A DNA stretch of 54,960 bases from a virus (IMGVR_UViG_3300030090_005625:1-54960); one strand, 5' to 3'; positions 42,840 to 51,427 are shown, counted from the stretch's first letter. Program-made: numbers and translations. The notes: generated from the sequence alone by a model not told the origin.

Positions 42840-43818
42840 AAAAATAATAATAATAGGTGGTACAGGTGCTTTAGGTAAAACACTTATTAAAAAATATTAC
42901 GAACAAAATACAATTATGATATTTTCAAGGGATGAGCACAAACACGTTGATTTATTAAAACAATATCCAAAAATTAAATCTTATCTAGGTGACATCAGAG
43001 ATAAACAATCTATCAAAAATTCCTTTCAGAAATTTGAACCAGACGTGGTTATTAACACAGCGGCTTTAAAGCATGTGCCAATTTGTGAGGATAACGCAAT
43101 AGAGAGTGTAAAAACAAATATATTAGGTCACCAAAATTTAATAGAGGTGACTAACGACTACAAAAAATTAGAGACTTTAATTTTTGTCTCAACAGATAAG
43201 GCATGTAAACCAATAAATATTTACGGAATGTGTAAAGCGATAAGTGAAAAATTATACTATAATTATTCTGAGTCATCTGGCAATACAAAAGTCGTCATGG
43301 TGAGGTACGGAAATGTGTTAGAGTCAACTGGTTCCGTAATTCCGTATTTTAAAAAACTAATCGAGGACGGAGAAAAATATCTACCAATAACTCATCCTGA
43401 AATGACACGATTTTTATTAACACTAGACGACGCCACAGACTTAATAGACTGGGCATATAATTATAAAAAATCCCATGGTAAAATAGCAGTTCCAAAAATT
43501 AAAGCGATGAAAATAGTTGATATGGCGAATTGTCTCATTCAAAAACAAGATTTACTCAAACAGATGTCTTTTGATTTTATAGAGGATGGTGTTCCCGATA
43601 GTGGTATTAAGTTAAAAATAGTCGGTATTAGACCAGGTGAGAAACTACATGAGGAATTAATCTCTGAGGAGGAATGGCTGAGAACAGAGGAACATGATAA
43701 CTTTTTGATTGGAACAAAAACCACCAATGATGAATTATGGTCATATAATTCTAGGGATTCTTTGATGGACGATTCAGAGACTTATCAGTTTTTAAAAGAC
43801 TCTGGTGTAATAAAATGA
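42829..43818 (+). CDS. UDP-GlcNAc 4,6-dehydratase-like (PseB/CapD/FlaA1 family)
   Basis: 329 aa from ATG 42829, which has GGAG 5 bases upstream and begins KSKKIIIIGGTGALGKTL, the NAD loop. NTAALKHVPICEDN, FVSTDKACKPINIYGMCKAISE (catalytic Asp-Lys and Tyr-x3-Lys), VRYGNVLESTGSVIPYF and MTRFLLT are the soluble CapD/PseB signatures. It lacks the membrane domain of long CapD proteins. It would open a 6-deoxy-4-keto amino-sugar route, for example toward Leg/Pse-type nonulosonates or QuiNAc. Confidence 0.88.
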   Translation: MKSKKIIIIGGTGALGKTLIKKYYEQNTIMIFSRDEHKHVDLLKQYPKIKSYLGDIRDKQSIKNSFQKFEPDVVINTAALKHVPICEDNAIESVKTNILGHQNLIEVTNDYKKLETLIFVSTDKACKPINIYGMCKAISEKLYYNYSESSGNTKVVMVRYGNVLESTGSVIPYFKKLIEDGEKYLPITHPEMTRFLLTLDDATDLIDWAYNYKKSHGKIAVPKIKAMKIVDMANCLIQKQDLLKQMSFDFIEDGVPDSGIKLKIVGIRPGEKLHEELISEEEWLRTEEHDNFLIGTKTTNDELWSYNSRDSLMDDSETYQFLKDSGVIK

Positions 43819-45062
43819 TTGGTTATAAATTAAGAGATTGTTGTGCTGGTTGTGACAATAATGATTTCTTGACAATCCTTGAATTAGGTGAGGTTCCATT
43901 AGCAGGTGTTTTTCCATTATATGAGGAACTTGAATCTACTGAGAACATATATCCTTTGAATTTATTGTTTTGTAAGAAATGTGGTCTTGTACAAACCGAT
44001 TCATTTATTGAACCTCAAATATTATTTGAAGATTATAGATATGTATCGTCTGTCGGTCTATCAAATCATTTTAAAGATTTAGCCAATATACTGAATGATA
44101 AATATGATGTCAAAGGTTTAAATATATTGGAAATAGGTTGTAACGATGGAGTTTTATTAGAGCCATTATCTAAATTAGGAGCAAAAGTAGAGGGTGTAGA
44201 CCCAGCTAAAAATATAGTTAAGTTAGCCATTGATAAGGGTTTGAAAGTTCATGACGGATATTTTAATGATGAAACCTTTGGAAATGATAAATTTAAAAAC
44301 AAATATGATTTAGTCTTATCTAATAATACGTTTGCACACATACCCGATATCCAATCTGTAGTTAGGGGTATAAAACACGTTTTAAAACCAGATGGTGATT
44401 TTATATTCGAGGTGCACTATCTTGATAGTTTAATTCATGGTAAACAATGGGATAATATTTATCATGAGCATATTTTCTATCATTCAATTACAGGATTAAA
44501 TAACTTGTTTAGTAAATATGACATGACTATAATTGACTTTGAGGAGATACCAATTCACTCTGGTTCAATCAGAGTCACGGTTACTAATAGTAAATTAATA
44601 AATACACCACAAAAAGTCTTAGATAAGATAGGTGATGAATCTAAAACAATCGCTAATCTAGAATACTTGAAAAGTTATGGTGAAAATGTGAAAAGTCATA
44701 TCAATGATTTTAATGACACAATACAAGAATTACAAAAAAATCATGTCATAGCTGGTTATGGAGCTTCAGGTAGAGCTAATATGTTTTGTAATTTAACAAG
44801 TCTGAATTCAGACGTTGTGAAATTTATAGTTGATGAATCACCTGAAAGATGTGGTAGATATATAGCTAATACGGATATACCTATCGTTGATGTCGAAACA
44901 CTAAAAAATAGTGATGTTGATTTATTAATTATATTTGCTTGGAATTACTCAAAAATGATAATAGAAAAAACACAATTTAAAAAGTTTAAGTACCTTGTAG
45001 CGTTTCCAACTATTCAAGTTGTGGACACAGTTGATGAATTGAAAGGTTTTGATTCAATATGA
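43815..45062 (+). CDS. Sugar C-methyltransferase (TylC3/NovU/YerE-like)
   Basis: 415 aa with the three-part layout of deoxysugar C-methyltransferases: an N-terminal zinc domain (CCAGC, then FCKKCGLVQ), a SAM-binding core with ILEIGCNDGVLLEPL and the catalytic-region NIYHEHIFYHS, and a C-terminal nucleotide-sugar Rossmann domain with GYGASGRANMFCN. Such enzymes add a methyl to C3 or C5 of a 4-keto sugar nucleotide, giving branched sugars such as those related to yersiniose, mycarose or virenose. A GDP- or CDP-linked keto sugar from this cluster is the probable substrate. Confidence 0.9.
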   Translation: MIGYKLRDCCAGCDNNDFLTILELGEVPLAGVFPLYEELESTENIYPLNLLFCKKCGLVQTDSFIEPQILFEDYRYVSSVGLSNHFKDLANILNDKYDVKGLNILEIGCNDGVLLEPLSKLGAKVEGVDPAKNIVKLAIDKGLKVHDGYFNDETFGNDKFKNKYDLVLSNNTFAHIPDIQSVVRGIKHVLKPDGDFIFEVHYLDSLIHGKQWDNIYHEHIFYHSITGLNNLFSKYDMTIIDFEEIPIHSGSIRVTVTNSKLINTPQKVLDKIGDESKTIANLEYLKSYGENVKSHINDFNDTIQELQKNHVIAGYGASGRANMFCNLTSLNSDVVKFIVDESPERCGRYIANTDIPIVDVETLKNSDVDLLIIFAWNYSKMIIEKTQFKKFKYLVAFPTIQVVDTVDELKGFDSI

Positions 45063-45901
45063 TAATAAAAGATGAAAAGTATTTAGTGACTGGTGGAACT
45101 GGTGTCGTAGGTCACGAGTTATGTAAACGGATAGTTGAGATGGGTGGGAAAGTATTAGTTCTATCTCGCACAGAGGAAAAATTAAAAAAATTACAAGAAA
45201 AGTATGGTGTAGAAATACTAATTAGCGATATACTTAACAAAGAAAATGTTAAAAGAGCTGTTAGAGATGTTAAAGGTGTGTTCCATCTTACAGCATTGGC
45301 ACAAGGTATGCAATCAGGCAAATGCATTGAGTCAATAAATACAAATATTCTTGGTTCTTTAAATGTTTTAGTCGAATCTTTAGATAAAGATTTTGTGTTG
45401 GGGATTAGTTCTGATAAGGTAACACAAGTTTCAGGTAACTATGGAGCCACAAAGTTTCTGATGGAAAGATTATTTAGTGAGTTTGAAGAAATCAATCCAA
45501 ATACAAAATATAGAGTTGTAAGATTGGGAAATGTAATTTATTCTGTTGACTCGGTTTTAGAAAAGTGGAAAAGTAGAATTAAAAATAATGAGGAGATTAT
45601 TATCACGGAACCAACCGCAACAAGATTTTTTATGACGAAAGAACAATCTGTCGATATGATTTTTAATTGTTTGGATAACTCAACTGATTCAACGCCATAT
45701 TTCGAAGATATAAAATCAACATCTATGGGAAACCTATTGAAGGCTATGTCTAACAAGTATTTACCAAAAGATGGTGAATTAACAGTAAAAGAGATAGGGT
45801 TACAACCGAATGAAAATTTACACGAGAGAATTGTTGAGGATGGCCCGTATACGAACGAGATAGAACAATACACTATTGAAGAATTAGAGGAGATAATATG
45901 A
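45059..45901 (+). CDS. NAD-dependent sugar dehydratase/epimerase, short CapD-like
   Basis: 280 aa. YLVTGGTGVVGHEL, FHLTALAQGMQSGK, GISSDKVTQVSGNYGATKFLMERLF (Asp-Lys then Tyr-x3-Lys) and VVRLGNVIYS, TATRFFMT place it with the PseB/CapD-type dehydratases, distinct from and shorter than the family member at 42829. The C-terminal QPNENLHERI corresponds to the family's G-E-K-L-H-E. Probably a different sugar nucleotide. Coupled by 4 bases on both sides. Confidence 0.82.
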   Translation: MIIKDEKYLVTGGTGVVGHELCKRIVEMGGKVLVLSRTEEKLKKLQEKYGVEILISDILNKENVKRAVRDVKGVFHLTALAQGMQSGKCIESINTNILGSLNVLVESLDKDFVLGISSDKVTQVSGNYGATKFLMERLFSEFEEINPNTKYRVVRLGNVIYSVDSVLEKWKSRIKNNEEIIITEPTATRFFMTKEQSVDMIFNCLDNSTDSTPYFEDIKSTSMGNLLKAMSNKYLPKDGELTVKEIGLQPNENLHERIVEDGPYTNEIEQYTIEELEEII

Positions 45902-46866
45902 TTGTAGATTGTAATCCAGAATTTGGTTGTGAGTTAGCATTAGCTTTACCTTATGCTTATTGGTTGCATGAAAGAGGTGAGTTGGATAAGGTTATAACCA
46001 CGCAAGGAATGAAACCTTTTTATTATTTTTGTGATGATGTAGAGGAAAAATACGACCATCGGACTATTGATAACAACGCGGCTAATATGCAATCATTACC
46101 GAATCCATGGATTTATGGAACACAACTAGACGCTAAACTATATCAAAATGAATGGGAACATTGGGAATCATTTTATAACGCTCCGAACGGAGTTGGTATA
46201 TTAAATTATGAAAAATGGAAGATGCCTAATTTTTCAGAACGATATAAAAATGACAAGTTTTTATTTGATAAACCATTTATAGTTATCGCAAATAGATATA
46301 ATTGGGAGCATGGTCAACCACCAGTGGGTTATTTTAGTTTACCCTGCTTATACGAAATGTTTTCATATTTGACAAGTCAAGGTTACAAAGTAGTTTACAA
46401 AAGACCAAGAAATAATGAATTTCCATTAGACCAAAATGAAATGAATACCGTATTTAACAAAGAAAACCTTGTTAATAAAGTTGAAGGTGGTGGGTTTATA
46501 TCAGATTATGATTTGACAACTCATTTCAAAGATGTAATTTTATTAGATGAGATTGTAATTAATAACCCAGACTTTACTTACAACGAGGTACAGTTAAATT
46601 TATTTGCTAACGCTGATAAGTTCATTGGTATAAGTGGTGGTTCGACATTAATATTAAATTTATTTCAAAAACCAACCATTACGTATTTGTACAATAAATC
46701 AGACCTACGTGAAAAGTTTTGGGAGGACGAAAAAGGAAACAAAAATATTAAAAACTATTATTACATGATGAATCCAAATGTAATCCCGTATATTGATGTT
46801 GAGTGTGGGGACATGAGACAAAATAAATTCGATAACTTTTTAAATCTAATTAAGGAAACAATTTAA
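45898..46866 (+). CDS. Putative glycosyltransferase-like protein
   Basis: 322 aa. MIVDCNPEFGCELALALPYAYWLHERGELDK opens a Rossmann-like lobe; FIVIANRYNWEHG and FIGISGGSTLILNLFQKPTITY are placed like the donor lobe of GT-B proteins with serine/glycine phosphate binding, as in GT9- or fucosyltransferase-type enzymes. No membrane segment. Named family not assigned. Ends 0 bases before the UDP-glucose dehydrogenase gene. Confidence 0.5.
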   Translation: MIVDCNPEFGCELALALPYAYWLHERGELDKVITTQGMKPFYYFCDDVEEKYDHRTIDNNAANMQSLPNPWIYGTQLDAKLYQNEWEHWESFYNAPNGVGILNYEKWKMPNFSERYKNDKFLFDKPFIVIANRYNWEHGQPPVGYFSLPCLYEMFSYLTSQGYKVVYKRPRNNEFPLDQNEMNTVFNKENLVNKVEGGGFISDYDLTTHFKDVILLDEIVINNPDFTYNEVQLNLFANADKFIGISGGSTLILNLFQKPTITYLYNKSDLREKFWEDEKGNKNIKNYYYMMNPNVIPYIDVECGDMRQNKFDNFLNLIKETI

Positions 46867-47757
46867 ATGAAACTAAAACAAAAAATAGGAATAATAGGTA
46901 GAGGTTTTGTTGGTTCAGCAGTTGAGTTTGGTTTTTCTCCTAACACAGGATGTGATGCTGAAATTAGAGTTTATGATAAAGACCCATCAAAATCATTACA
47001 CTCATTAAGAGAGGTGGTTGAAAAAAGTGACATAATATTTTTATCAGTGCCAACACCATCAAACCCTGATGGTTCCATGAATTTAGATATTGTTAGTGGT
47101 GTTTTGAGTGAAATAAATGATATGTATTCTAATTTTGGAGTCGACAACATAATATTATTAAGGTCAACCGTCACACCTGGAACAACAAGAAAATTACAAT
47201 CAAAGTATCCTAAATTAAAAATAGTATTTAATCCTGAGTTTTTGACTGAAAGGTCAGCGAAATTTGATTTCATCAATCAAAGCAGATTCATACTCGGTGA
47301 TGGGGGTAATGAGATTGATTCTCATTATACAGAACGTGTAGCACGTTTATTTAAAGATAGATTTGGTGAGAGCACATCCATAATTAAAACCAATTATGAA
47401 ACAGCGGAATTAATCAAATATATGAATAATTGTTTTTTCGCAACGAAGATATCATTTTTGAATGAGATGTATCAAATATCAGAAAAAAGTGGGGTTGATT
47501 GGGAAACTGCGTTGGACGGATTTGTTCGAGATGGTAGGATTGGACACTCTCATTTAAACATACCTGGTCCTGATGGTAAACTTGGTTTTGGTGGAAGTTG
47601 TTTTCCAAAAGATGTCCAGGCCATAGTCAATTACGGAAAATCATTAAACCTAAACATGAACACTTTAGAGGGAGTTTGGAACACGAATCTAGAGGTTAGA
47701 CCAGAAAGAGATTGGGAAAATTTGAAAGGAAGAGCTGTAGTAGATGAAACCGATTAG
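46867..47757 (+). CDS. Compact UDP-glucose/GDP-mannose dehydrogenase-family protein
   Basis: 296 aa. IIGRGFVGSAV binds NAD; SVPTPSNPDGSMNL, FNPEFLTERSA and LIKYMNNCFFATKISFLNE (Lys184, Asn188) form the core; GFGGSCFPKD supplies the catalytic Cys245. The usual third domain that covers the UDP group (typical length 390-450 aa) is missing, so the enzyme ends shortly after the catalytic cysteine. Active-site residues are intact, so oxidation of a 6-hydroxymethyl to a carboxylate is plausible, giving a uronic acid donor. The next gene overlaps by 14 bases. Confidence 0.85.
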   Translation: MKLKQKIGIIGRGFVGSAVEFGFSPNTGCDAEIRVYDKDPSKSLHSLREVVEKSDIIFLSVPTPSNPDGSMNLDIVSGVLSEINDMYSNFGVDNIILLRSTVTPGTTRKLQSKYPKLKIVFNPEFLTERSAKFDFINQSRFILGDGGNEIDSHYTERVARLFKDRFGESTSIIKTNYETAELIKYMNNCFFATKISFLNEMYQISEKSGVDWETALDGFVRDGRIGHSHLNIPGPDGKLGFGGSCFPKDVQAIVNYGKSLNLNMNTLEGVWNTNLEVRPERDWENLKGRAVVDETD

Positions 47758-48955
47758 TTTTATACAACCAAGTAGAAATAATTTAAAATATTTAAAGTGG
47801 TCATATGAAAGTATAAGAAAGAATCTTGACCCGATGCATGAAATATGTTGGGCTGATGATTTTTCAGATGACGGAACATGGGAATGGATGCAAGAGATAG
47901 TAAAAAAAGACCCAAATGTAAAAATACATAGAAATGAAGGCCCTAACAGATTAGGTCACACCATACTTTATGATACTTTAGTTAATGATTACGCTACAAA
48001 TGATATTGTAATGATTTATCACGCTGATATGTATGCTTGTCCTGGATTAGATGAATATGTTTTGAATCATATGAAACCAGCCACAGTAGTTTCAGCTACA
48101 AGAATAGAACCACCACTACATCCAGACGGACCTGAAAAAATCCTCAAAGATTTCGGTATCGAGCCAGAAGAATTTGATGAACGTGGATTATTAGAATTTG
48201 TGATGGATTATAATTCTAAGAAACATGATAGACCGACAAAAGGAATATTCGCTCCATGGGCTATCCATAAAAAAGATTTTCAAGCGATTAACGGACATGA
48301 CCCATTATACGCACCACAATCAAAAGAAGATAGTGATATTTTCAATAGGTTCGTATTGGCCGGTTATGATTTGGTTCAAACTTGGAGAGGATTCGTCTAT
48401 CACATGACAAGTCGTGGTAGTAGATTCAAAAATGGTGCCATGAGGAATCCAGCCGGTCAAGTATTCATGAAAGGTAGAGAATCATCAGAGTGGTTAGAAC
48501 AAAATCTTAGAAGTACAAGAAACTTCATCCGCAAATGGGGTCATATGGTAAAACACGATGAAATGATGTATCCTATTATACCGCACAAATATGATATCGG
48601 ATTTATAGCTAGAAATTGTGATTTTAATTTACTCAAGGAATTAGAGCCTTGGTGTTCAACTATTTACATCGAGTATACAGGCGTGATTGACGCATACATA
48701 AAAGAGGAACAAAAAAATACAGAGTTTAACTTAAAAGATAGAATAAAACACTTTCAAAACAGAAATAAACTAAATAATGATATTATTATTGAGTTTGATT
48801 GTAAAAAACTGAACGCTAATAATTTTCAAGTGATAGTGGATTTATCTCAGATGTTAGAAGATTCTGCCATGATTGGTGAGATGGAATATGATATATATAA
48901 TTTTAAAATAAAATCACTTGAAACTTATGAGAAAGAGTTAATTTTGAGAAAATGA
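47744..48955 (+). CDS. GT2-like glycosyltransferase with C-terminal extension
   Basis: 403 aa. ISFIQPSRNNLKYLKWSYESI, CWADDFSDDGTWEWM and NDIVMIYHADMYACPGL (DxD as HADM) define a GT2 GT-A domain of about 250 residues, with KEDSDIFNRFVLAGYDLVQTWRGF as the catalytic-base region. The last 150 residues include a second alpha/beta region of unknown role. Similar proteins occur in T4-like marine phages. Last enzyme of the glycan block. Confidence 0.82.
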   Translation: MKPISFIQPSRNNLKYLKWSYESIRKNLDPMHEICWADDFSDDGTWEWMQEIVKKDPNVKIHRNEGPNRLGHTILYDTLVNDYATNDIVMIYHADMYACPGLDEYVLNHMKPATVVSATRIEPPLHPDGPEKILKDFGIEPEEFDERGLLEFVMDYNSKKHDRPTKGIFAPWAIHKKDFQAINGHDPLYAPQSKEDSDIFNRFVLAGYDLVQTWRGFVYHMTSRGSRFKNGAMRNPAGQVFMKGRESSEWLEQNLRSTRNFIRKWGHMVKHDEMMYPIIPHKYDIGFIARNCDFNLLKELEPWCSTIYIEYTGVIDAYIKEEQKNTEFNLKDRIKHFQNRNKLNNDIIIEFDCKKLNANNFQVIVDLSQMLEDSAMIGEMEYDIYNFKIKSLETYEKELILRK

Positions 48956-49203
48956 CATACTATTTATTATTGAGTGGGGATTCTGAAAAAGATACCCTTT
49001 ACGAGACAAATGTTTTAGGAGAGGAAAGTTTTGATACGTTTTATCCGTCAGTTGGTTTTATGATGTTACATAGAATAATAAATCAACAACCAGAGCTACT
49101 TGAATCAATTCAGATTCTAGATGAACAAAAGAAATCATACAGCATAACAGATTTTTTAGATAAACTAGGAGAGTGGAAAATAAAAAAAGCACTTGACTCG
49201 TAA
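48952..49203 (+). CDS. Conserved small phage protein (83 aa)
   Basis: Starts MTYYLLLSGDSEKDTLYETNVLGEESF, a pattern I recognise from other marine phage proteins without known function. Acidic and soluble, ending in a helix. ATGA overlap with the preceding glycosyltransferase. A promoter for the next gene lies over its last codons. Confidence 0.65.
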   Translation: MTYYLLLSGDSEKDTLYETNVLGEESFDTFYPSVGFMMLHRIINQQPELLESIQILDEQKKSYSITDFLDKLGEWKIKKALDS

Positions 49204-49221
49204 TAGTTTTTTTTGTATATT
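49193..49221 (+). promoter_or_regulatory. Sigma70-like promoter for the lipoprotein group
   Basis: TTGACT (49193-49198), 17-base spacer, TATATT (49216-49221), preceded by AAAAAAAGCAC and with G before the -10 box: the same extended pattern as five other sites. TTAGGAGAAAG and an ATG at 49237 follow. Confidence 0.78.
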
Positions 49222-49236
49222 TAACTTAGGAGAAAG

Positions 49237-49407
49237 ATGATGCCAACAGTTCAAAATTGGGAAGAGTGGGATGAAGTTGAGGAACAATTTCAAGATGAAC
49301 AAGTTCGTGAAAAGATAAATTTCAAAAATAAAACAAAAAAAAGGAGAGATAAAAAACAAAATGAAAAAATATCTCAAAAGTTACAAGAAAATATTAAATC
49401 GACTTAG
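49237..49407 (+). CDS. Small charged protein (56 aa)
   Basis: First ORF behind the promoter at 49193, with a near-perfect ribosome site (TTAGGAG, 6-7 bases) before two adjacent ATGs. Acidic tryptophan-containing N-terminus (NWEEWDEVEEQFQDEQ) and a strongly basic second half (KNKTKKRRDKK), all helical and without a signal. It overlaps the start of the lipoprotein gene by 47 bases in another frame. Function unknown. Confidence 0.6.
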   Translation: MMPTVQNWEEWDEVEEQFQDEQVREKINFKNKTKKRRDKKQNEKISQKLQENIKST

Positions 49408-49888
49408 CTTAACTTTCATAAGCATATTATTAGTATCGTGTGAGGATACTAATAATTATAATTACAATATTGAGTTTGATTTAAGATTAAATCAAGATGA
49501 GAATGGTTACTATCACCTCACCTTGAATAGATATGATTGGCAAACACTTCATCGAGTAACGGCCACTGTAAAGGGTGAAAATCAAAAAGGATTAGAAAAT
49601 TTTTGGATAGAGTGGGACGCCAATCTTTATTGGTATATTGGTGATACTCTCGGATACGTGGTTAGTAGAGGTTTGAATAGTGAGTTACAATATGTAAATT
49701 ATGATACTAATTATGTTACTTGGTTTAATGGTTTTGAAGTGCCGACAACAAATCAAGTTAGTTATTCTGGTGAAGACGGTATCTTGAACAATATGATAGC
49801 ACCAGTTAGGAGCATGATAGGTGATACTTTAATGTTAACGGCGTTTTGGTTTGATGGTAGTGCAACCTTTGGAATAGTATTGGATTAA
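49361..49888 (+). CDS. Phage-encoded lipoprotein
   Basis: 175 aa. Basic start KKYLKSYKKILNRL, hydrophobic LTFISILL and the lipobox LVSC at about residues 24-27, then CEDTNNYN: a type II signal, so the mature protein is anchored by lipid with residue +2 Glu rather than Asp. The mature part is beta-rich with many tryptophans and tyrosines. AAGGAGAG lies upstream. Phage lipoproteins that coat or block outer-membrane receptors (superinfection exclusion, such as T5 Llp) have this architecture, but no sequence family is recognised. A second lipoprotein starting CEDT is encoded at 52038. Confidence 0.78.
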   Translation: MKKYLKSYKKILNRLSLTFISILLVSCEDTNNYNYNIEFDLRLNQDENGYYHLTLNRYDWQTLHRVTATVKGENQKGLENFWIEWDANLYWYIGDTLGYVVSRGLNSELQYVNYDTNYVTWFNGFEVPTTNQVSYSGEDGILNNMIAPVRSMIGDTLMLTAFWFDGSATFGIVLD

Positions 49889-49890
49889 AT

Positions 49891-50145
49891 ATGATATATG
49901 AATTAAAAAATAAGAACACTAATGATGTTATAACCAAAATAGACACGGACAAATTTGACATCAATGATGCAAAGTTTTACTTCATGGGTACAAAGAGATT
50001 AGAGGAAGAAGATTTTGATAGTTTGTTCGTGGTTAGTGAAGCACCCGTGATTAAAAAAAATATTAGTTATGATTGGTGGGAAGAAGAGAGAACGAATCTT
50101 GATATTGAAAAAGACGAAGAATACAAAGGTGGTCATCTAGGGTAA
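49891..50145 (+). CDS. Hypothetical acidic protein (84 aa)
   Basis: Two bases after the lipoprotein stop. Soluble and acidic; a beta-rich start (MIYELKNKNTNDVITKIDTD) then DWWEEERTNLDIEKDEEYKGG. One-base overlap with the next gene. No family recognised. Confidence 0.6.
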   Translation: MIYELKNKNTNDVITKIDTDKFDINDAKFYFMGTKRLEEEDFDSLFVVSEAPVIKKNISYDWWEEERTNLDIEKDEEYKGGHLG

Positions 50146-50723
50146 TGTCTGATTTAAGCGATTTACACGATTACGAAAGTAAACCCAAGAAAAAGAATCC
50201 TTTTCGTAGTAAACCAATACCGAAGAGCAGGATAGAATGGGCCATTAGGTCAACATTATCTATTAGAGCGGCTGCTAAGCATCTCGGTGTTAGTTATAAT
50301 ACATTTAAGAAATACGCCAAAATGTATGATTTATTCGAGAGTAATAAAAATCAAAGTGGTAAGGGAATAACGACAAAAGGTAATACTGGGTGGGGTGTTA
50401 AAATACAAGATTTGTTTGACGGAAAACATCCTAAATATCCACATTGGAAGTTGCAAGAAAGAGTGGTGCGAGACGGTTATTTGAAACAAGAGTGCAGTAA
50501 TTGTGGTTATGATGATTATAGAGAAACAGATATGAGAGGCCCGTTCTTGATATGTTTTCTTGATGGTGATTCAAGTAATTATGCGTTAGATAATCTTTAT
50601 TTATTATGTTACAATTGTTTCTTCATAGTTAAACCAACTGGTCGTATGTTATCAACGCCAAAAAATGTCACGTTATTACGTAAGAAATTAGAAGAAGTAT
50701 GGGTGGAAAAGGATGAGGAATAA
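50145..50723 (+). CDS. HTH plus degenerate HNH-like zinc protein
   Basis: 192 aa. Residues about 29-60 (RIEWAIRSTLSIRAAAKHLGVSYNTFKKYAKMY) form a helix-turn-helix. The C-terminal part has CSNC and LCYNC zinc knuckles in an HNH-like frame, ICFLDGDSSNYALDNLYLLCYNCFF. The catalytic histidines expected before LDGD and at the end of the motif are Leu and Phe, so nuclease activity is doubtful. This looks like a common marine phage DNA-binding family derived from HNH proteins. Confidence 0.72.
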   Translation: MSDLSDLHDYESKPKKKNPFRSKPIPKSRIEWAIRSTLSIRAAAKHLGVSYNTFKKYAKMYDLFESNKNQSGKGITTKGNTGWGVKIQDLFDGKHPKYPHWKLQERVVRDGYLKQECSNCGYDDYRETDMRGPFLICFLDGDSSNYALDNLYLLCYNCFFIVKPTGRMLSTPKNVTLLRKKLEEVWVEKDEE

Positions 50724-50749
50724 TATTTATATACAAATGGAGACCAACC

Positions 50750-50980
50750 TTGAATCAAGCCGATAAAAAAGAATTTGAAATCATTCACAACAAGATAGAT
50801 ATCTTAACCAAGGATATCAAGTTCATCAAAGAAAATTTATTCAATCCACATGAAGGGTTATGGGCGGAGACAAAACTCAATACTCAGTTTCGTCAATCAA
50901 CATCCAAGTGGAGAGGCGTAATAGGTACAGGTTTCGTAGGGTTATTTATCAAACACGTCTGGGATATGTTCAATCCATAA
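50750..50980 (+). CDS. XhlA-like small membrane-associated protein
   Basis: 76 aa from TTG 50750, which has GGAG 7 bases upstream. An N-terminal coiled coil (DKKEFEIIHNKIDILTKDIKFIKENLF) is followed by a PHEGLWAETKLN linker and a C-terminal hydrophobic helix (GVIGTGFVGLFIKHVWDMF). This is the layout of XhlA-type proteins that help holins in lysis cassettes. Base composition rises in G+C from here on. Confidence 0.55.
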   Translation: MNQADKKEFEIIHNKIDILTKDIKFIKENLFNPHEGLWAETKLNTQFRQSTSKWRGVIGTGFVGLFIKHVWDMFNP

Positions 50981-50981
50981 A

Positions 50982-51299
50982 ATGTACGACCATTATAAAT
51001 CAGTACCAGACCCAGCCACAAAAGTAAATCACAAGAAGAAAAAACCAAAGTTAGTAGCGGTAGTAGACGAGGATAACTGCACAGGATGTCAAGTGTGCGT
51101 TCCGTTCTGTCCCGTGGATTGTATAGAGCCAGTTCCAAAGGACAAATACGATATACCGATACCGCCTGTTCAGATTAGATTCGATGAGTGTATCGGGTGT
51201 CAGATATGTGCAAAGGTTTGTACAGCGTTAACGTGGGACGCCATCAGAATGATGAAGACCGAGGAGTTCGAGGAAGTTTACGACTATGAAATTTCGTGA
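50982..51299 (+). CDS. Bacterial-type 2[4Fe-4S] ferredoxin
   Basis: 105 aa with two complete CxxCxxCxxxC motifs: CTGCQVCVPFCPVDCIEP near residues 33-50 and CIGCQICAKVCTALTWDAI near 70-88, the second with Thr in place of the usual Pro after the last Cys. It would carry low-potential electrons. Richer in G+C than the phage average, with two-base spacing from the upstream gene. Possible partners are host oxidoreductases or a radical-dependent step; the class II reductase in this phage is not known to need ferredoxin directly. Probably acquired from a bacterium. Confidence 0.88.
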   Translation: MYDHYKSVPDPATKVNHKKKKPKLVAVVDEDNCTGCQVCVPFCPVDCIEPVPKDKYDIPIPPVQIRFDECIGCQICAKVCTALTWDAIRMMKTEEFEEVYDYEIS

Positions 51300-51352
51300 C
51301 ATGAGAGGATGGTAAAAAAATTTTTTTAATAAAACAAAGTTACGTTATATAT

Positions 51353-51427
51353 ATGAGTATAGAGAGGGAACACCCGAAGTTAAGACCCTCATTACCCGAC
51401 ACCTTGTTAGTTAGGAAACCGAAATGA
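51353..51427 (+). CDS. Possible leader peptide (24 aa)
   Basis: MSIEREHPKLRPSLPDTLLV and four more residues; no ribosome site visible, but its TGA forms an ATGA overlap with the next gene. It may be a coupling leader or chance. Upstream, 51300-51352 is AT-rich without a recognisable promoter of the common type. Confidence 0.28.
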   Translation: MSIEREHPKLRPSLPDTLLVRKPK

